Of a DNA stretch of 44,639 nt, positions 1 through 8,138 are shown one piece after another. The stretch's first letter is position 1. Every line of letters starts with the position of its first letter. The stretch is from an uncultured Bacteroidota bacterium (GTDB lineage: Bacteria; Bacteroidota; Bacteroidia; Chitinophagales; Chitinophagaceae). The stretch is from assembly GCA_903906365.1 (NCBI GenBank), contig CAIVKC010000062.1, positions 1 to 44,639 of the forward strand, written 5' to 3'. The position numbers were made by a program, and so were the translations under genes. The notes below the pieces were generated by a model that searched no databases, had not been told where the DNA came from, and was given only the letters and a program-made list of their open reading frames with translations.

Positions 1-1
1 C

Positions 2-841
2 CTGGTGTCCAAGGCCATCCGCAAACACGGAATGACCGTGGCTCTTTCCGGTGTGGGAGGGGATGAATTATTTGCGGGCTATCCCATCTTTTCCCAATAC
101 CTCCAGCTCCAGCAAAACCGATGGCTCTGGAAGATCCCGGCTGCCCTGCGGGCAGGAATTTCCGGGGTTACCCTGCCTGGTTCCGGGGGCAATAAAAAAG
201 GCAGGATGCGGCAGATCCTCAATGCACCCGGCTGCAGTATTGACCAGGTTTACCCGGTCCTGCGTCAGATATTTTCAAACCGGCAGATTCAGCAGCTCAC
301 CCGGCTGGGTGAAAAAGGCCCTCTGACAAATACCCTTCAGCAGGAACTGCTGTCAAAAAAAGAATATATCGACCGGCTTCCCTATTTAAGCCAGCTGTCT
401 GTAGCTGAATACTTAGGATATACCCAGCATACCCTGCTCAAGGATACCGACCAGATGAGCATGGCCGTTTCCCTGGAAGTCAGGGAGCCCTTCTTTGACC
501 AGGACCTGGTGGAATATGTACTGGGGGTACCGGACCGGATCAAAAAACCGGTTTATCCCAAAAGCCTGCTGGTGGAATCGCTCAAACCCCTGCTGCCCCA
601 TGAAGTGGTCTTTCGTAAAAAGAAAGGTTTTCTGTTTCCCTGGAGTAACTGGCTTAAAAATGAACTCTTTTCGTTTTGCGACAGCCATATCCGCAGTATG
701 GCCGGCCGGCCTTTCATAAAGGGAAATGAACTGATCTCCTGCTGGGAGCGTTTTGTGAAAGGAGATGAAAACGTCCGCTGGACAGAGGTCTGGCTTTTTA
801 TCGTGCTTGATTACTGGATGGAAAAAAATAACATCGAATAA
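2..841 (+). CDS. asnB: Asparagine synthetase (glutamine-hydrolysing)-like protein, C-terminal part, 5' truncated
   Basis: Only the C-terminal ~279 residues of the synthetase domain lie in the window; the reading frame is open at the left edge, so the N-terminal glutaminase domain and the true start are upstream. The segment SGVGGDELFAGYP near the left end matches the conserved AsnB synthetase segment (LSGxGxDELFxGY), and the later stretch TLLKDTDQMSMAVSLEVREPFFD is the typical family block around the active site. AsnB-type enzymes use glutamine nitrogen and ATP to amidate a carboxylate. In polysaccharide clusters they are often thought to amidate a uronic acid rather than aspartate, and that fits the sugar-acid type genes directly downstream (inference). 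The next gene begins 13 bases after the stop. The family is certain; the substrate is not. Confidence 0.9.
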   Translation: MVSKAIRKHGMTVALSGVGGDELFAGYPIFSQYLQLQQNRWLWKIPAALRAGISGVTLPGSGGNKKGRMRQILNAPGCSIDQVYPVLRQIFSNRQIQQLTRLGEKGPLTNTLQQELLSKKEYIDRLPYLSQLSVAEYLGYTQHTLLKDTDQMSMAVSLEVREPFFDQDLVEYVLGVPDRIKKPVYPKSLLVESLKPLLPHEVVFRKKKGFLFPWSNWLKNELFSFCDSHIRSMAGRPFIKGNELISCWERFVKGDENVRWTEVWLFIVLDYWMEKNNIE

Positions 842-854
842 CCCGGATCCCCCG

Positions 855-1880
855 TTGAACTACCCTGCACTTCAATTTGCAATTATTGGCTGCGGCCGCA
901 TCGCCGAACGGCATGCCCGGCAGATTTCGGCCCTGGGCTCAAAGCTTGTTGCCGTCTGTGACCGGGATCCGCAACGGGCACTGGATTTCGGTTTGGCCCA
1001 TGGCGCCAGGCCATACCCGGAAATCGGTCTGCTGCTGGATGGGGAAAAGGAGTTGGATATTGTAGTGGTCTGTACGCCCAACGGCCTTCATGCAGAACAC
1101 AGCATCCGGGCTTTGCAGGCGGGATTCCACGTAATTTGTGAAAAACCCATGGCCCTGCATGTTTCAGACTGCCGCGACATGCTGGAGGCTGCGCGCCTGG
1201 CCCGAAGGCAGCTCTTTGTCGTCAAACAAAACCGGTTCAATCCTCCCGTGAAGGCCCTCAAAGGCCTGCTTGTAGCAGGCAGGCTGGGCCGGATCTACAG
1301 CGTGCATGTCAACTGCCTGTGGAACCGCAATGCTGACTATTACAGCAATTCCTGGAAGGGAACCATGGACCTGGATGGCGGTATTCTGTATACCCAGTTC
1401 AGTCATTTTATCGATCTGCTCTACTGGATGATCGGGGATATCACTGACGTAAAGGCCTTTACAGCCAACCTGTGTCACCAAGGCTTCATTGAGTTTGAAG
1501 ATACGGGCGTGGCATGCTTTCAATTTGAAAACGGCGCCCTGGGGACCCTGCATGTCAGCATCAACGCGTATCTCAAAAACATGGAAGGATCCCTGACTAT
1601 ACTGGCCGAGAAAGGATCCGTCAAGGTGGGCGGTGAGTATCTAAACCTGCTGGAATACCAGTTACTGGAAGGGACGCAGATCCCGGAACTTTCCTCCGGC
1701 AACAGCGCCAATGACTATGGCACTTACCGGGGCTCCATGTCCAACCACGATAAAGTGTATGCCCATGTCCGGGAAGTCATTGCCGCCGGCGCGCCTAACC
1801 GGATGGATGGCCAGGAAGGACTGAAAACAGTGGAGATCATTGAAAAAATTTACGCAGCAGCCCATGGATCCCATCATTAA
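855..1880 (+). CDS. Gfo/Idh/MocA-family sugar dehydrogenase, WbpB/WlbA-like
   Basis: This is an NAD(P)-dependent oxidoreductase of about 341 residues. The Rossmann fold starts at once (FAIIGCGRIAERHA), followed by CTPNGLHAEH, the family signature CEKPMAL with its catalytic-type lysine, and the C-terminal block LDGGILYTQFSHFIDLLYW. These blocks resemble the WbpB/WlbA group, which oxidises UDP-N-acetylglucosaminuronic acid at C3 ahead of amination and N-acylation. I place the start at a TTG at 855, 13 bases after the asnB stop, because a longer frame opening at ATG 765 would lie inside asnB and add non-family sequence. The gene overlaps the next start by 17 bases. No WbpE-type aminotransferase is visible, so it may lie upstream or be elsewhere. 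The exact substrate is inferred. Confidence 0.82.
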   Translation: MNYPALQFAIIGCGRIAERHARQISALGSKLVAVCDRDPQRALDFGLAHGARPYPEIGLLLDGEKELDIVVVCTPNGLHAEHSIRALQAGFHVICEKPMALHVSDCRDMLEAARLARRQLFVVKQNRFNPPVKALKGLLVAGRLGRIYSVHVNCLWNRNADYYSNSWKGTMDLDGGILYTQFSHFIDLLYWMIGDITDVKAFTANLCHQGFIEFEDTGVACFQFENGALGTLHVSINAYLKNMEGSLTILAEKGSVKVGGEYLNLLEYQLLEGTQIPELSSGNSANDYGTYRGSMSNHDKVYAHVREVIAAGAPNRMDGQEGLKTVEIIEKIYAAAHGSHH

Positions 1881-2328
1881 TCAAATAGGCATCAAAGACG
1901 TGGAATTCGGCACCGATGTGCAGATCGTCCAGCCCGTAAACCTGTATGGATGCCGCATTGGCAGCCATGTATTCATCGGCCCCTTTGTGGAGATCCAGCG
2001 GAATTCCCGAATCGGTGACCATACGCGCATCCAGTCCCACAGTTTCATCTGTGAACTGGTCTCCATCGGGGAGAGCTGTTTCATTGCCCATGGTGTGATG
2101 TTTATCAACGACACTTTTTCAACCGGAGGGCCGGCCGGCCGCCAGGGACAGGCTTGGAAACCCACAGTGGTTGGCAGCCATGTATCCATCGGCTCCAATG
2201 CAACCATTCTGCCGGTCAGCATCTGCGATCATGTGGTGATCGGTGCCGGAGCGGTTGTTACCAAAGATATTACCCTGCCGGGCTATTACGCGGGTAACCC
2301 TGCCCGGTTGATTAAAGAAAAGCCCTGA
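1864..2328 (+). CDS. WbpD/WlbB-like sugar N-acyltransferase (left-handed beta-helix)
   Basis: This ~154-residue protein is built almost entirely of hexapeptide repeats (for example VQPVNLYGCRIGSHVFIGPF and TVVGSHVSIGSNATILP). It carries the segment HGVMFINDTFS, similar to the FTND segment of WbpD-type enzymes, and ends in GAGAVVTKDITLPGYYAGNPARLI, the usual terminus of nucleotide-sugar N-acetyltransferases. Such trimeric enzymes acylate a 3-amino group on a UDP-sugar, classically from acetyl-CoA. I chose ATG 1864 because the family N-terminus begins there; an upstream in-frame ATG at 1840 lies deeper inside the preceding gene. It is translationally coupled to the WbpB-like gene, supporting consecutive steps. 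Given the acyl-carrier genes downstream, its donor may be something other than acetyl-CoA (inference). Confidence 0.8.
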   Translation: MDPIINQIGIKDVEFGTDVQIVQPVNLYGCRIGSHVFIGPFVEIQRNSRIGDHTRIQSHSFICELVSIGESCFIAHGVMFINDTFSTGGPAGRQGQAWKPTVVGSHVSIGSNATILPVSICDHVVIGAGAVVTKDITLPGYYAGNPARLIKEKP

Positions 2329-2349
2329 AAACAAAGGCGCTCCTTTTCA

Positions 2350-3495
2350 ATGGATAACAAAAAAAAGATATTGGTACTGGTGGATTGGTTTGCACCCGGA
2401 TACAGGGCCGGAGGGCCCATCCAGTCCTGCGTTAATTTTGCCTTTGCCCTCAAGGAGCATTTTGAGATCCTGGTGCTTTCCACCGATACGGACCATGGGG
2501 AATCCGAGCCATATCCGGGCATTGTTGCCAATGAATGGACCCGTTCCCTGGACCCTGATATCGGGGTCTATTATGCGGCCAAAAAGACCCTGACCCTTTC
2601 GCAGCTTCGCCGGGTCATGCTGGAATCTAAAGCGGATTATATCTATCTCAATCACCTGTTTTCCCCCCGTTTTGTGGTATATCCCCTCTGGCTGGCATTC
2701 AGGGGAAAACTGGCCAGCCGGTTGGTGCTTTGCCCCCGGGGCGCCCTCTATGAAAGTGCGCTGGCGGTAAAGCCCTACAAAAAACGTCCATTCATCAGGC
2801 TGTTTAACTGGATGGGCATACACCGCAAGATCACTTTCCATGCGACCAATGACCGGGAAAGAGCAGCGATCCTGGCGTATTTTCCGGGAAGCCGTGTGCT
2901 GGTCGCAGATAACCTGCCCAATGCCAAACAGCCTCCTTTTAAGGGAATTGAAAAAAAAGCCGGCTCCCTTTCCTGCATCTTCATTGCCCGGATCGTACCG
3001 ATCAAGAACCTGCTTTACCTGCTGGAGACCCTGGAAAACCAGGCTGCTACCATCCAATTGACGATCGTGGGCCCAGCCGAGGACGAGGCTTACTGGAGCC
3101 TTTGCGCGCAAAAAATAAAGGCCTTGCCTTCCAATATTACGGTCAATTACCTGGGAGCCATCGACAACAAGGAACTGATTGCTTTATTGCAGTTGCATCA
3201 CCTCTTTATACTGCCTACCGAAGGGGAGAATTTTGGACATTCCATTTTTGAGGCCCTGCTGGCCGGCCGGCCGGTACTGATCAGTGACCAGACCCCCTGG
3301 CAGGGTCTGGCAGCCAAAAAAGCCGGATGGGACTTACCTTTGGGAAATCCCTCCTCCTTTGGGGACGTGATCGCCCAAACGGCAGGCTGGGATCAGCAGG
3401 CCTTTGACCAGTGGGCAAGGGCCAGCTGGCAGTATGCCCGGGACTTCATTCAAAACCCCGAACTTATCAAACAATACCTGGACCTGTTCATATGA
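2350..3495 (+). CDS. GT4-type (GT-B fold) glycosyltransferase
   Basis: The 381-residue protein begins with KKILVLVDWFAPGYRAGG, the acceptor-side Rossmann domain with a glycine-rich loop. The donor domain follows: ARIVPIKNLLYLLETL and then the diagnostic EX7E-type block in PTEGENFGHSIFEALLAGRPVLIS. This is a retaining glycosyltransferase of group 1 (GT4), which transfers a sugar from a nucleotide donor to the growing lipid-linked repeat unit on the cytoplasmic face of the membrane. No membrane segment is obvious. The stop overlaps the start of the next gene in an ATGA arrangement, so the two are probably translated together. Donor and linkage cannot be read from the sequence. Confidence 0.9.
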   Translation: MDNKKKILVLVDWFAPGYRAGGPIQSCVNFAFALKEHFEILVLSTDTDHGESEPYPGIVANEWTRSLDPDIGVYYAAKKTLTLSQLRRVMLESKADYIYLNHLFSPRFVVYPLWLAFRGKLASRLVLCPRGALYESALAVKPYKKRPFIRLFNWMGIHRKITFHATNDRERAAILAYFPGSRVLVADNLPNAKQPPFKGIEKKAGSLSCIFIARIVPIKNLLYLLETLENQAATIQLTIVGPAEDEAYWSLCAQKIKALPSNITVNYLGAIDNKELIALLQLHHLFILPTEGENFGHSIFEALLAGRPVLISDQTPWQGLAAKKAGWDLPLGNPSSFGDVIAQTAGWDQQAFDQWARASWQYARDFIQNPELIKQYLDLFI

Positions 3496-4046
3496 ATCCA
3501 AAACAAGTAAACAACGCAGCCTACCAGACCACCATCGCCATCGGGGCTTCCAGGTTCACCCAGACCAGCTGGTATTTTATCAATATCCTGTTCTTCAAGA
3601 ACCCCCTGAATGTATTTTCTTCCCTGAAGGTCTTCCTGCTTAAACTCTACGGAGCCAAACTGGGAAAAGGCGTGGTCGTTAAACCTTCGGTGAATATTAA
3701 ATTCCCCTGGAAACTCCGCATGGGAGACCATTGCTGGATCGGGGAAGAAGTATGGATTGATAACCTGTCGGAGGTAACCACCGGCTCCCATGTGACGCTC
3801 TCCCAGGGAGCCCTGCTGCTGACCGGAAGCCATGATCACACCAAGACCACGTTTGATTTTAATTCCCAGCCCATTGCGCTGGAAGACGGGGTATGGATCG
3901 GGGCCAGGGCCGTGGTATTCGGGGGGGTAACCTGCCGCTCACACAGCATCCTGGGAATTGCATCGGTAGCAGAAAGGGACCTGGAAGCCTATACCATTTA
4001 CAAGGGCAACCCGGCTACGGCGGTGATAAAAAGAATCATCCACTAA
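3492..4046 (+). CDS. WcaF-like polysaccharide O-acyltransferase
   Basis: This 184-residue hexapeptide-repeat protein has the size and layout of colanic acid acetyltransferase WcaF. An N-terminal stretch (FFKNPLNVFSSLKVFLLKLYGAKLG) leads into the beta-helix with WKLRMGDHCWIGEEVWID, the active-site segment GSHDHTKTTFDF containing the likely catalytic histidine, and VWIGARAVVFGGV. The family transfers an acetyl group from acetyl-CoA to a sugar hydroxyl. ATG 3492 is chosen because it overlaps the preceding stop by four bases (ATGA) and gives the family length; an earlier in-frame start at 3411 would lie inside the glycosyltransferase. It sits directly upstream of the E1/E2/carrier genes, which makes it the other candidate acceptor of their acyl group. 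Confidence 0.85.
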   Translation: MNPKQVNNAAYQTTIAIGASRFTQTSWYFINILFFKNPLNVFSSLKVFLLKLYGAKLGKGVVVKPSVNIKFPWKLRMGDHCWIGEEVWIDNLSEVTTGSHVTLSQGALLLTGSHDHTKTTFDFNSQPIALEDGVWIGARAVVFGGVTCRSHSILGIASVAERDLEAYTIYKGNPATAVIKRIIH

Positions 4047-4094
4047 AACCCTGGCACGAAATTGACCGTTCATTCGTTTTAATCTCACCAAAGC

Positions 4095-6035
4095 ATGATG
4101 CAGGCTATAAAAATAAACCATCGAATCATCAAAGAAGCCCTTCGGATCCGCAAGGTGGAGGAAAAATTTCTGCAATTGTTCTCCCAGGGGAAACTCAACG
4201 GGACAGTGCATACCTGCGTTGGACAGGAGTTTTCGGCGGTCGCTTTTGCAGGCCAGCTGAAAAAAAAGGATTTTATTTTTTCCAACCACCGCTGTCATGG
4301 TCACTATATCGCCTTTACGGGCGATGTAAGGGGCCTGCTTGCCGAATTGCTGGGCAAGGCTTCCGGGACCAGCGGGGGCATAGGCAGCAGTCAGCATCTT
4401 TGCCACCATAATTTTTTTTCCAACGGAATCCAGGGAGGCATTGTCCCGGTGGCAGCGGGCTATGCCCTGGCGGGAAAACTAAAAAACAACGGCGCCATCG
4501 GGATTGTCTTTATCGGGGACGGCACCCTGGGAGAAGGGGTGCTCTATGAGACCATGAATATCCTGTCCAAATGGGAGATTCCCCTGCTCATCGTCTGCGA
4601 AAACAATTTCTACGCCCAGTCCACCCCGCAGCATATTAACCTGGCCGGTGATATCCAGGCAAGGGCCCGGGCATTTGGCATCAGGACCTTCAAAGGGAAC
4701 ACCTGGGAGCCGGAACTGCTCATGGAGCAGTCCGCTGAAGCCATTGCCTTTGTCAGGGACCAGCAGAAACCCTGCTTTTTCCAGGTGGATACCTACCGGC
4801 TAAATGCGCATTCCAAGGGCGATGATGACCGCGACCCCGAAGATGTCGCCCTGCACCGCCAGAAGGACTACCTGCATATTTTCCAGCAGCAGTCCCCCTC
4901 CTATTACCAGATGTATGAAGAGGCCATCAACCAGGAAATCGATGCCATGGTCGAGGAAATATTCAAAGAATCGGACCTGCCGATAGAAAAATATTTCCAG
5001 CCCTCCACCAGGACCGACGACAGGGAATGGAAGACGCTGGAGCCGGTCAACAAACGCCAGGTAGAACTGATCAATACTTTTTTTCAGGAAAAACTGGTCT
5101 CGGATGAACGCACCGTATTTCTGGGGGAGGATATCCATTCACCCTACGGGGGAGCCTTCAAAGTCACCAAGGAACTGTCTTTTCTGCGTCCGGAGCGTGT
5201 ATTTACCACCCCGATTTCAGAAGCTGCCGTAGTGGGTATATCCAACGGACTGGCGCTGAACGGCTTTCGGCCGATTACCGAAATCATGTTCGGGGATTTC
5301 ATGACGCTGGCCATGGACCAGATCATCAATCATGCCTCTAAGTTTCACCATATGTTCAACCGGAAAGTGAACTGTCCGGTTGTCATCAGAACGCCCATGG
5401 GCGGCAGGCGGGGATATGGTCCCACCCATTCCCAGACACTCGACAAATTCCTGGTGGGCATTGACAACGTGAAGACCGTTGCCCTCAATACCTTCATAGA
5501 CCCGGCCCTTATTTACCGGTCGGTTTCATCCGAAGAACATCCGGTGATTGTCATAGAAAACAAAACGGATTACGGCAAGAAGCTCCTGCATACCCGGCCG
5601 CGCAATTTCACCTGCCAGGCCAATGGCGACCCCTATCCGGTGGTCAGGATCAGTCCCGCTGTATCGGCACCCACCCTTACGCTGGTTGCCTACGGCGGCA
5701 TGGCGGATATGGCCGCCTCCCTGCTGGAAACTATTTTTTCGGAAACCGACCTGCTGGCGGAGCTCATCATACCTTCCCTGATATCGGACCTGCCCCTGGA
5801 CATTCTCACCGAGTCTGCCTCCAGGACCGGCAGGCTGGTGGTCTTGGAGGAAGGCAGCCCCTTTGGTGGCATCGGGGGAGAATTGATTGCGGGGGTAACT
5901 GAAAAGGCGGATGTTAAAATAAGGGTTCGTCGCATTGCGGCATTGCCGGTTCCCATACCTTCGGTCAAATCACTGGAACACCTGGTGCTGCCCGAAAAAA
6001 ACCGTATTATTCAGGAATTAAAGGAAAGCTTTTAG
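4095..6035 (+). CDS. Fused E1 alpha/beta subunit of a thiamine diphosphate-dependent 2-oxoacid dehydrogenase-like complex
   Basis: The 646-residue protein joins an E1-alpha domain (about 1-300) to an E1-beta domain (about 318-646). The alpha half has SNHRCHGHYIAFTGD, GTSGGIGSSQHL and the thiamine diphosphate motif GDG (141-143) ending in ENN (169-171). The beta half has LGEDIHSPYGGAF near 343-354 and RTPMGGRRGYGPTHSQT. E1 enzymes decarboxylate a 2-oxoacid (or, in some relatives, cleave a ketose) and pass the acyl group to the lipoyl arm of E2. It starts 48 bases after the WcaF-like gene (ATG 4095, or the adjacent ATG 4098) and is followed by its E2 after four bases. There is no E3 in the window. 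Its position inside a polysaccharide operon is unusual for a catabolic complex. The acyl substrate is unknown. Confidence 0.88.
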   Translation: MMQAIKINHRIIKEALRIRKVEEKFLQLFSQGKLNGTVHTCVGQEFSAVAFAGQLKKKDFIFSNHRCHGHYIAFTGDVRGLLAELLGKASGTSGGIGSSQHLCHHNFFSNGIQGGIVPVAAGYALAGKLKNNGAIGIVFIGDGTLGEGVLYETMNILSKWEIPLLIVCENNFYAQSTPQHINLAGDIQARARAFGIRTFKGNTWEPELLMEQSAEAIAFVRDQQKPCFFQVDTYRLNAHSKGDDDRDPEDVALHRQKDYLHIFQQQSPSYYQMYEEAINQEIDAMVEEIFKESDLPIEKYFQPSTRTDDREWKTLEPVNKRQVELINTFFQEKLVSDERTVFLGEDIHSPYGGAFKVTKELSFLRPERVFTTPISEAAVVGISNGLALNGFRPITEIMFGDFMTLAMDQIINHASKFHHMFNRKVNCPVVIRTPMGGRRGYGPTHSQTLDKFLVGIDNVKTVALNTFIDPALIYRSVSSEEHPVIVIENKTDYGKKLLHTRPRNFTCQANGDPYPVVRISPAVSAPTLTLVAYGGMADMAASLLETIFSETDLLAELIIPSLISDLPLDILTESASRTGRLVVLEEGSPFGGIGGELIAGVTEKADVKIRVRRIAALPVPIPSVKSLEHLVLPEKNRIIQELKESF

Positions 6036-6039
6036 ATAA

Positions 6040-7365
6040 ATGGCACTATTACAACAGATACCAGTTCCCTTACTGGCCGTCAATGACACCACCCTGACGG
6101 TGGTTGAAATCACCCGCCGCAGCGGAGAGCCCGTCCGCAAAGGTGACCAGCTGATGGTATTTGAAACCTCGAAGACCACTTATGAGGTAGTGGCTGAGGC
6201 GGATGGTTTTGTGGAATTCCTCTGTGAGGTGGATGGTGATTATGAGGTGGGTGCGGTGGTGGCCCGAATTTTCAGTGAGGCGGCTGAAGTTGCGACAAGG
6301 CAGGCCCCCGCCCAGCCCGGACGTTCTGAACAGCCTGTTCCGCCGGCCTCCAAAGACATCGCTCTCGCAGTCTGGGAAGGGGAGACTCTTTTTTCACAGG
6401 CCGCCTTGCAAATGATGGAGGCGCGGGCCATAGCAAGAGGCTCTTTTGCCGGAAGGGACTTTGTCAGCGCACGTGATGTCGAGGCGCTGGAAGCCGGTTT
6501 GAAAAAACCGGCCACTTCTGCCGGGAATCCTTCCGGTGATGGACCTGCCCGCAGGCAGCGGCCTGTATTGCCGGCAGACCCCTCCCGGGTGATCATCGAA
6601 AAACTCACTTCGGGCAAGCGCCGTGAAATTGAATACTTAAGTGAGGTGCAGTCCACCGGACTGACCAGCACCCTCCATACTTTTTTTGAAACCCGGGGTA
6701 TTTTTGGACATATCAACCATTCCATGCAGTACCTGAAAAATTCGCTGCTGCCGGTTATTTGTTATGAAACCAGCCGGCTGCTGCGCAAATACCCTGCACT
6801 CAATGGATATTTCACCGGGGAAGCCGTGGCCTATTACAGGGAGGTAAACCTGGGCTTTGCCATAGATATTGACAAAGGGCTTAAAGTGCTCAAACTGGGC
6901 GCTGCCGACAGCCTTTCGCTGCCGGAGATTGAACAGGAAATCATGCGGCTCTCCAACCAGTACCTGGACGACAAGCTAGACATCGGCGATCTCACGGATA
7001 TTACTTTTACCATCACCGATCTGTCAGGCGAGGGGGTTTCCTTTTTTAAGCCGCTGGTAAATAAGATGAACAGCGCCATACTCGGGGTATCGTCGATCGA
7101 CGAACAGTTAAAGCGTTGCACCCTGTCTGTGACCTTTGACCACCGGGTATCGGAGGGAAAGATGGTGGCCCGGTTCCTATCAGATCTTAAAGGACGGCTC
7201 GAGTCCTACCAGTCCAGGTTCCATCCTGCCGTCCACAAGGAGATCACCTGTTTTAAATGTTTTAAATCCCTGCAGGAGGACCTGGGGGATACGGGCTTTG
7301 TGCAGTGCATCACTCCCCAGGGGCAGGAAGCCTATATTTGCCAGAGTTGTTTAAAAGGATTTTAG
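6040..7365 (+). CDS. Atypical dihydrolipoyl acyltransferase (E2) with C-terminal Cys4 motif
   Basis: The 441-residue protein has an N-terminal lipoyl domain (about 1-80) with lysine 45 in ETSKTT as the likely lipoylation site. A weak peripheral subunit-binding region follows (FSQAALQMM to SARDVEAL, roughly 123-160), then an Ala/Pro-rich linker and a catalytic domain from about 195. The usual catalytic signature HRxxDG reads HRVSEG at 368-373: the histidine is kept, the aspartate is glutamate. After the catalytic domain comes a ~40-residue tail not usual for E2 proteins, with CxxC at 404-407 and 434-437 plus Cys423, which looks like a small zinc ribbon. The catalytic core looks somewhat divergent. 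It sits four bases after E1 and four bases before the carrier-protein gene, so the three are surely cotranscribed. E2 assignment is firm; the acyl acceptor may be the neighbouring carrier domain rather than CoA. Confidence 0.85.
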   Translation: MALLQQIPVPLLAVNDTTLTVVEITRRSGEPVRKGDQLMVFETSKTTYEVVAEADGFVEFLCEVDGDYEVGAVVARIFSEAAEVATRQAPAQPGRSEQPVPPASKDIALAVWEGETLFSQAALQMMEARAIARGSFAGRDFVSARDVEALEAGLKKPATSAGNPSGDGPARRQRPVLPADPSRVIIEKLTSGKRREIEYLSEVQSTGLTSTLHTFFETRGIFGHINHSMQYLKNSLLPVICYETSRLLRKYPALNGYFTGEAVAYYREVNLGFAIDIDKGLKVLKLGAADSLSLPEIEQEIMRLSNQYLDDKLDIGDLTDITFTITDLSGEGVSFFKPLVNKMNSAILGVSSIDEQLKRCTLSVTFDHRVSEGKMVARFLSDLKGRLESYQSRFHPAVHKEITCFKCFKSLQEDLGDTGFVQCITPQGQEAYICQSCLKGF

Positions 7366-7369
7366 CCAT

Positions 7370-8119
7370 ATGGAAGAAAAGATTAAAGAGGTATTGGCTG
7401 TCTATATTAATGTCCCGGCTGACAGGATCGGGCCTTCCACGGCCATTGACCGTTCTGCGGTGAACAGCTCCATCATGCTGCACAGGATGTATGCCAGGCT
7501 GGCCGGCCTTGGATATGTGGTGGAAAACTACCAGGAACTGTCCCGGTTCAGTGACCTGATGGAGCGCCTCCATCCGGCAGGCTCACCGGGCGCTGTGGAA
7601 TTGTCCAACCAGCCGGAAATGGCAACGGCCGCCCATAAGGAGGCCGGTATTGCCCCGGAACAGTCCATCGGCATAGACCTGGAACAGGTGAGCGCCCTGC
7701 CGAAATCAACCGATTTCCGGGAGGATCCTTTTTATACCATGAATTTCAGCCCCGCTGAAATGGCGTATTGCATCCTGCAACCAGACCCCTACAGTTCCTT
7801 TGCCGGACTGTTTGCGGCCAAGGAGGCCATGGTAAAGGCCGATAACGGGTTTAAAAAGCGCCCCTTCAGCGAACTGGTCATTGACCACGAGCCGGGCGGT
7901 AAACCCATCCACCCCGATTTCAGCCTTTCCATTTCCCATGCCGGTGAATGGGCCATAGCCGTGGCGGTCAGGCAGGTTCCGCCAGCCAGGACCACCCCAG
8001 CGGTCCCGGCGCAGGCCAGGGAGGTTTCCCCCGCCAAAATGAACAGGACGGCCCTGCTGCTTTTTATTGCAGCGGCCCTGCTTTGTCTGGGATCAATAAT
8101 TATATCGCTGAAACATTAA
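7370..8119 (+). CDS. Fusion of acyl carrier protein-like domain and AcpS-type phosphopantetheinyl transferase with C-terminal membrane anchor
   Basis: Residues 1-70 have the helical pattern of an acyl carrier protein. Serine 34 (in NSSIMLHRMYARL) aligns with the phosphopantetheine serine of the ACP motif, although the usual DSL is replaced. Residues 98-200 match holo-ACP synthase: IGIDLEQV with Asp103, AAKEAMVKA with Glu152 (the two metal ligands of AcpS), and LSISHAGEWAIAVAV. After a Pro/Ala-rich linker the last ~25 residues form one hydrophobic helix (ALLLFIAAALLCLGSIIISL) ending in LKH, a tail anchor. The protein may therefore prime its own carrier domain and hold it at the membrane where polysaccharide is made. 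The gene is four bases after the E2 gene and 19 bases before a glycosyltransferase. The PPTase call is strong; the ACP call rests on pattern only and is less sure. Confidence 0.75.
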   Translation: MEEKIKEVLAVYINVPADRIGPSTAIDRSAVNSSIMLHRMYARLAGLGYVVENYQELSRFSDLMERLHPAGSPGAVELSNQPEMATAAHKEAGIAPEQSIGIDLEQVSALPKSTDFREDPFYTMNFSPAEMAYCILQPDPYSSFAGLFAAKEAMVKADNGFKKRPFSELVIDHEPGGKPIHPDFSLSISHAGEWAIAVAVRQVPPARTTPAVPAQAREVSPAKMNRTALLLFIAAALLCLGSIIISLKH

Positions 8120-8138
8120 AAATAACGCGCCCTCTCTC

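Noticed and set aside
4095-7365. E1/E2 pair taken as an ordinary branched-chain or pyruvate dehydrogenase
   Set aside because: No E3, setting in a polysaccharide operon, an altered E2 motif and a fused carrier/PPTase gene all argue against it, although it cannot be excluded.
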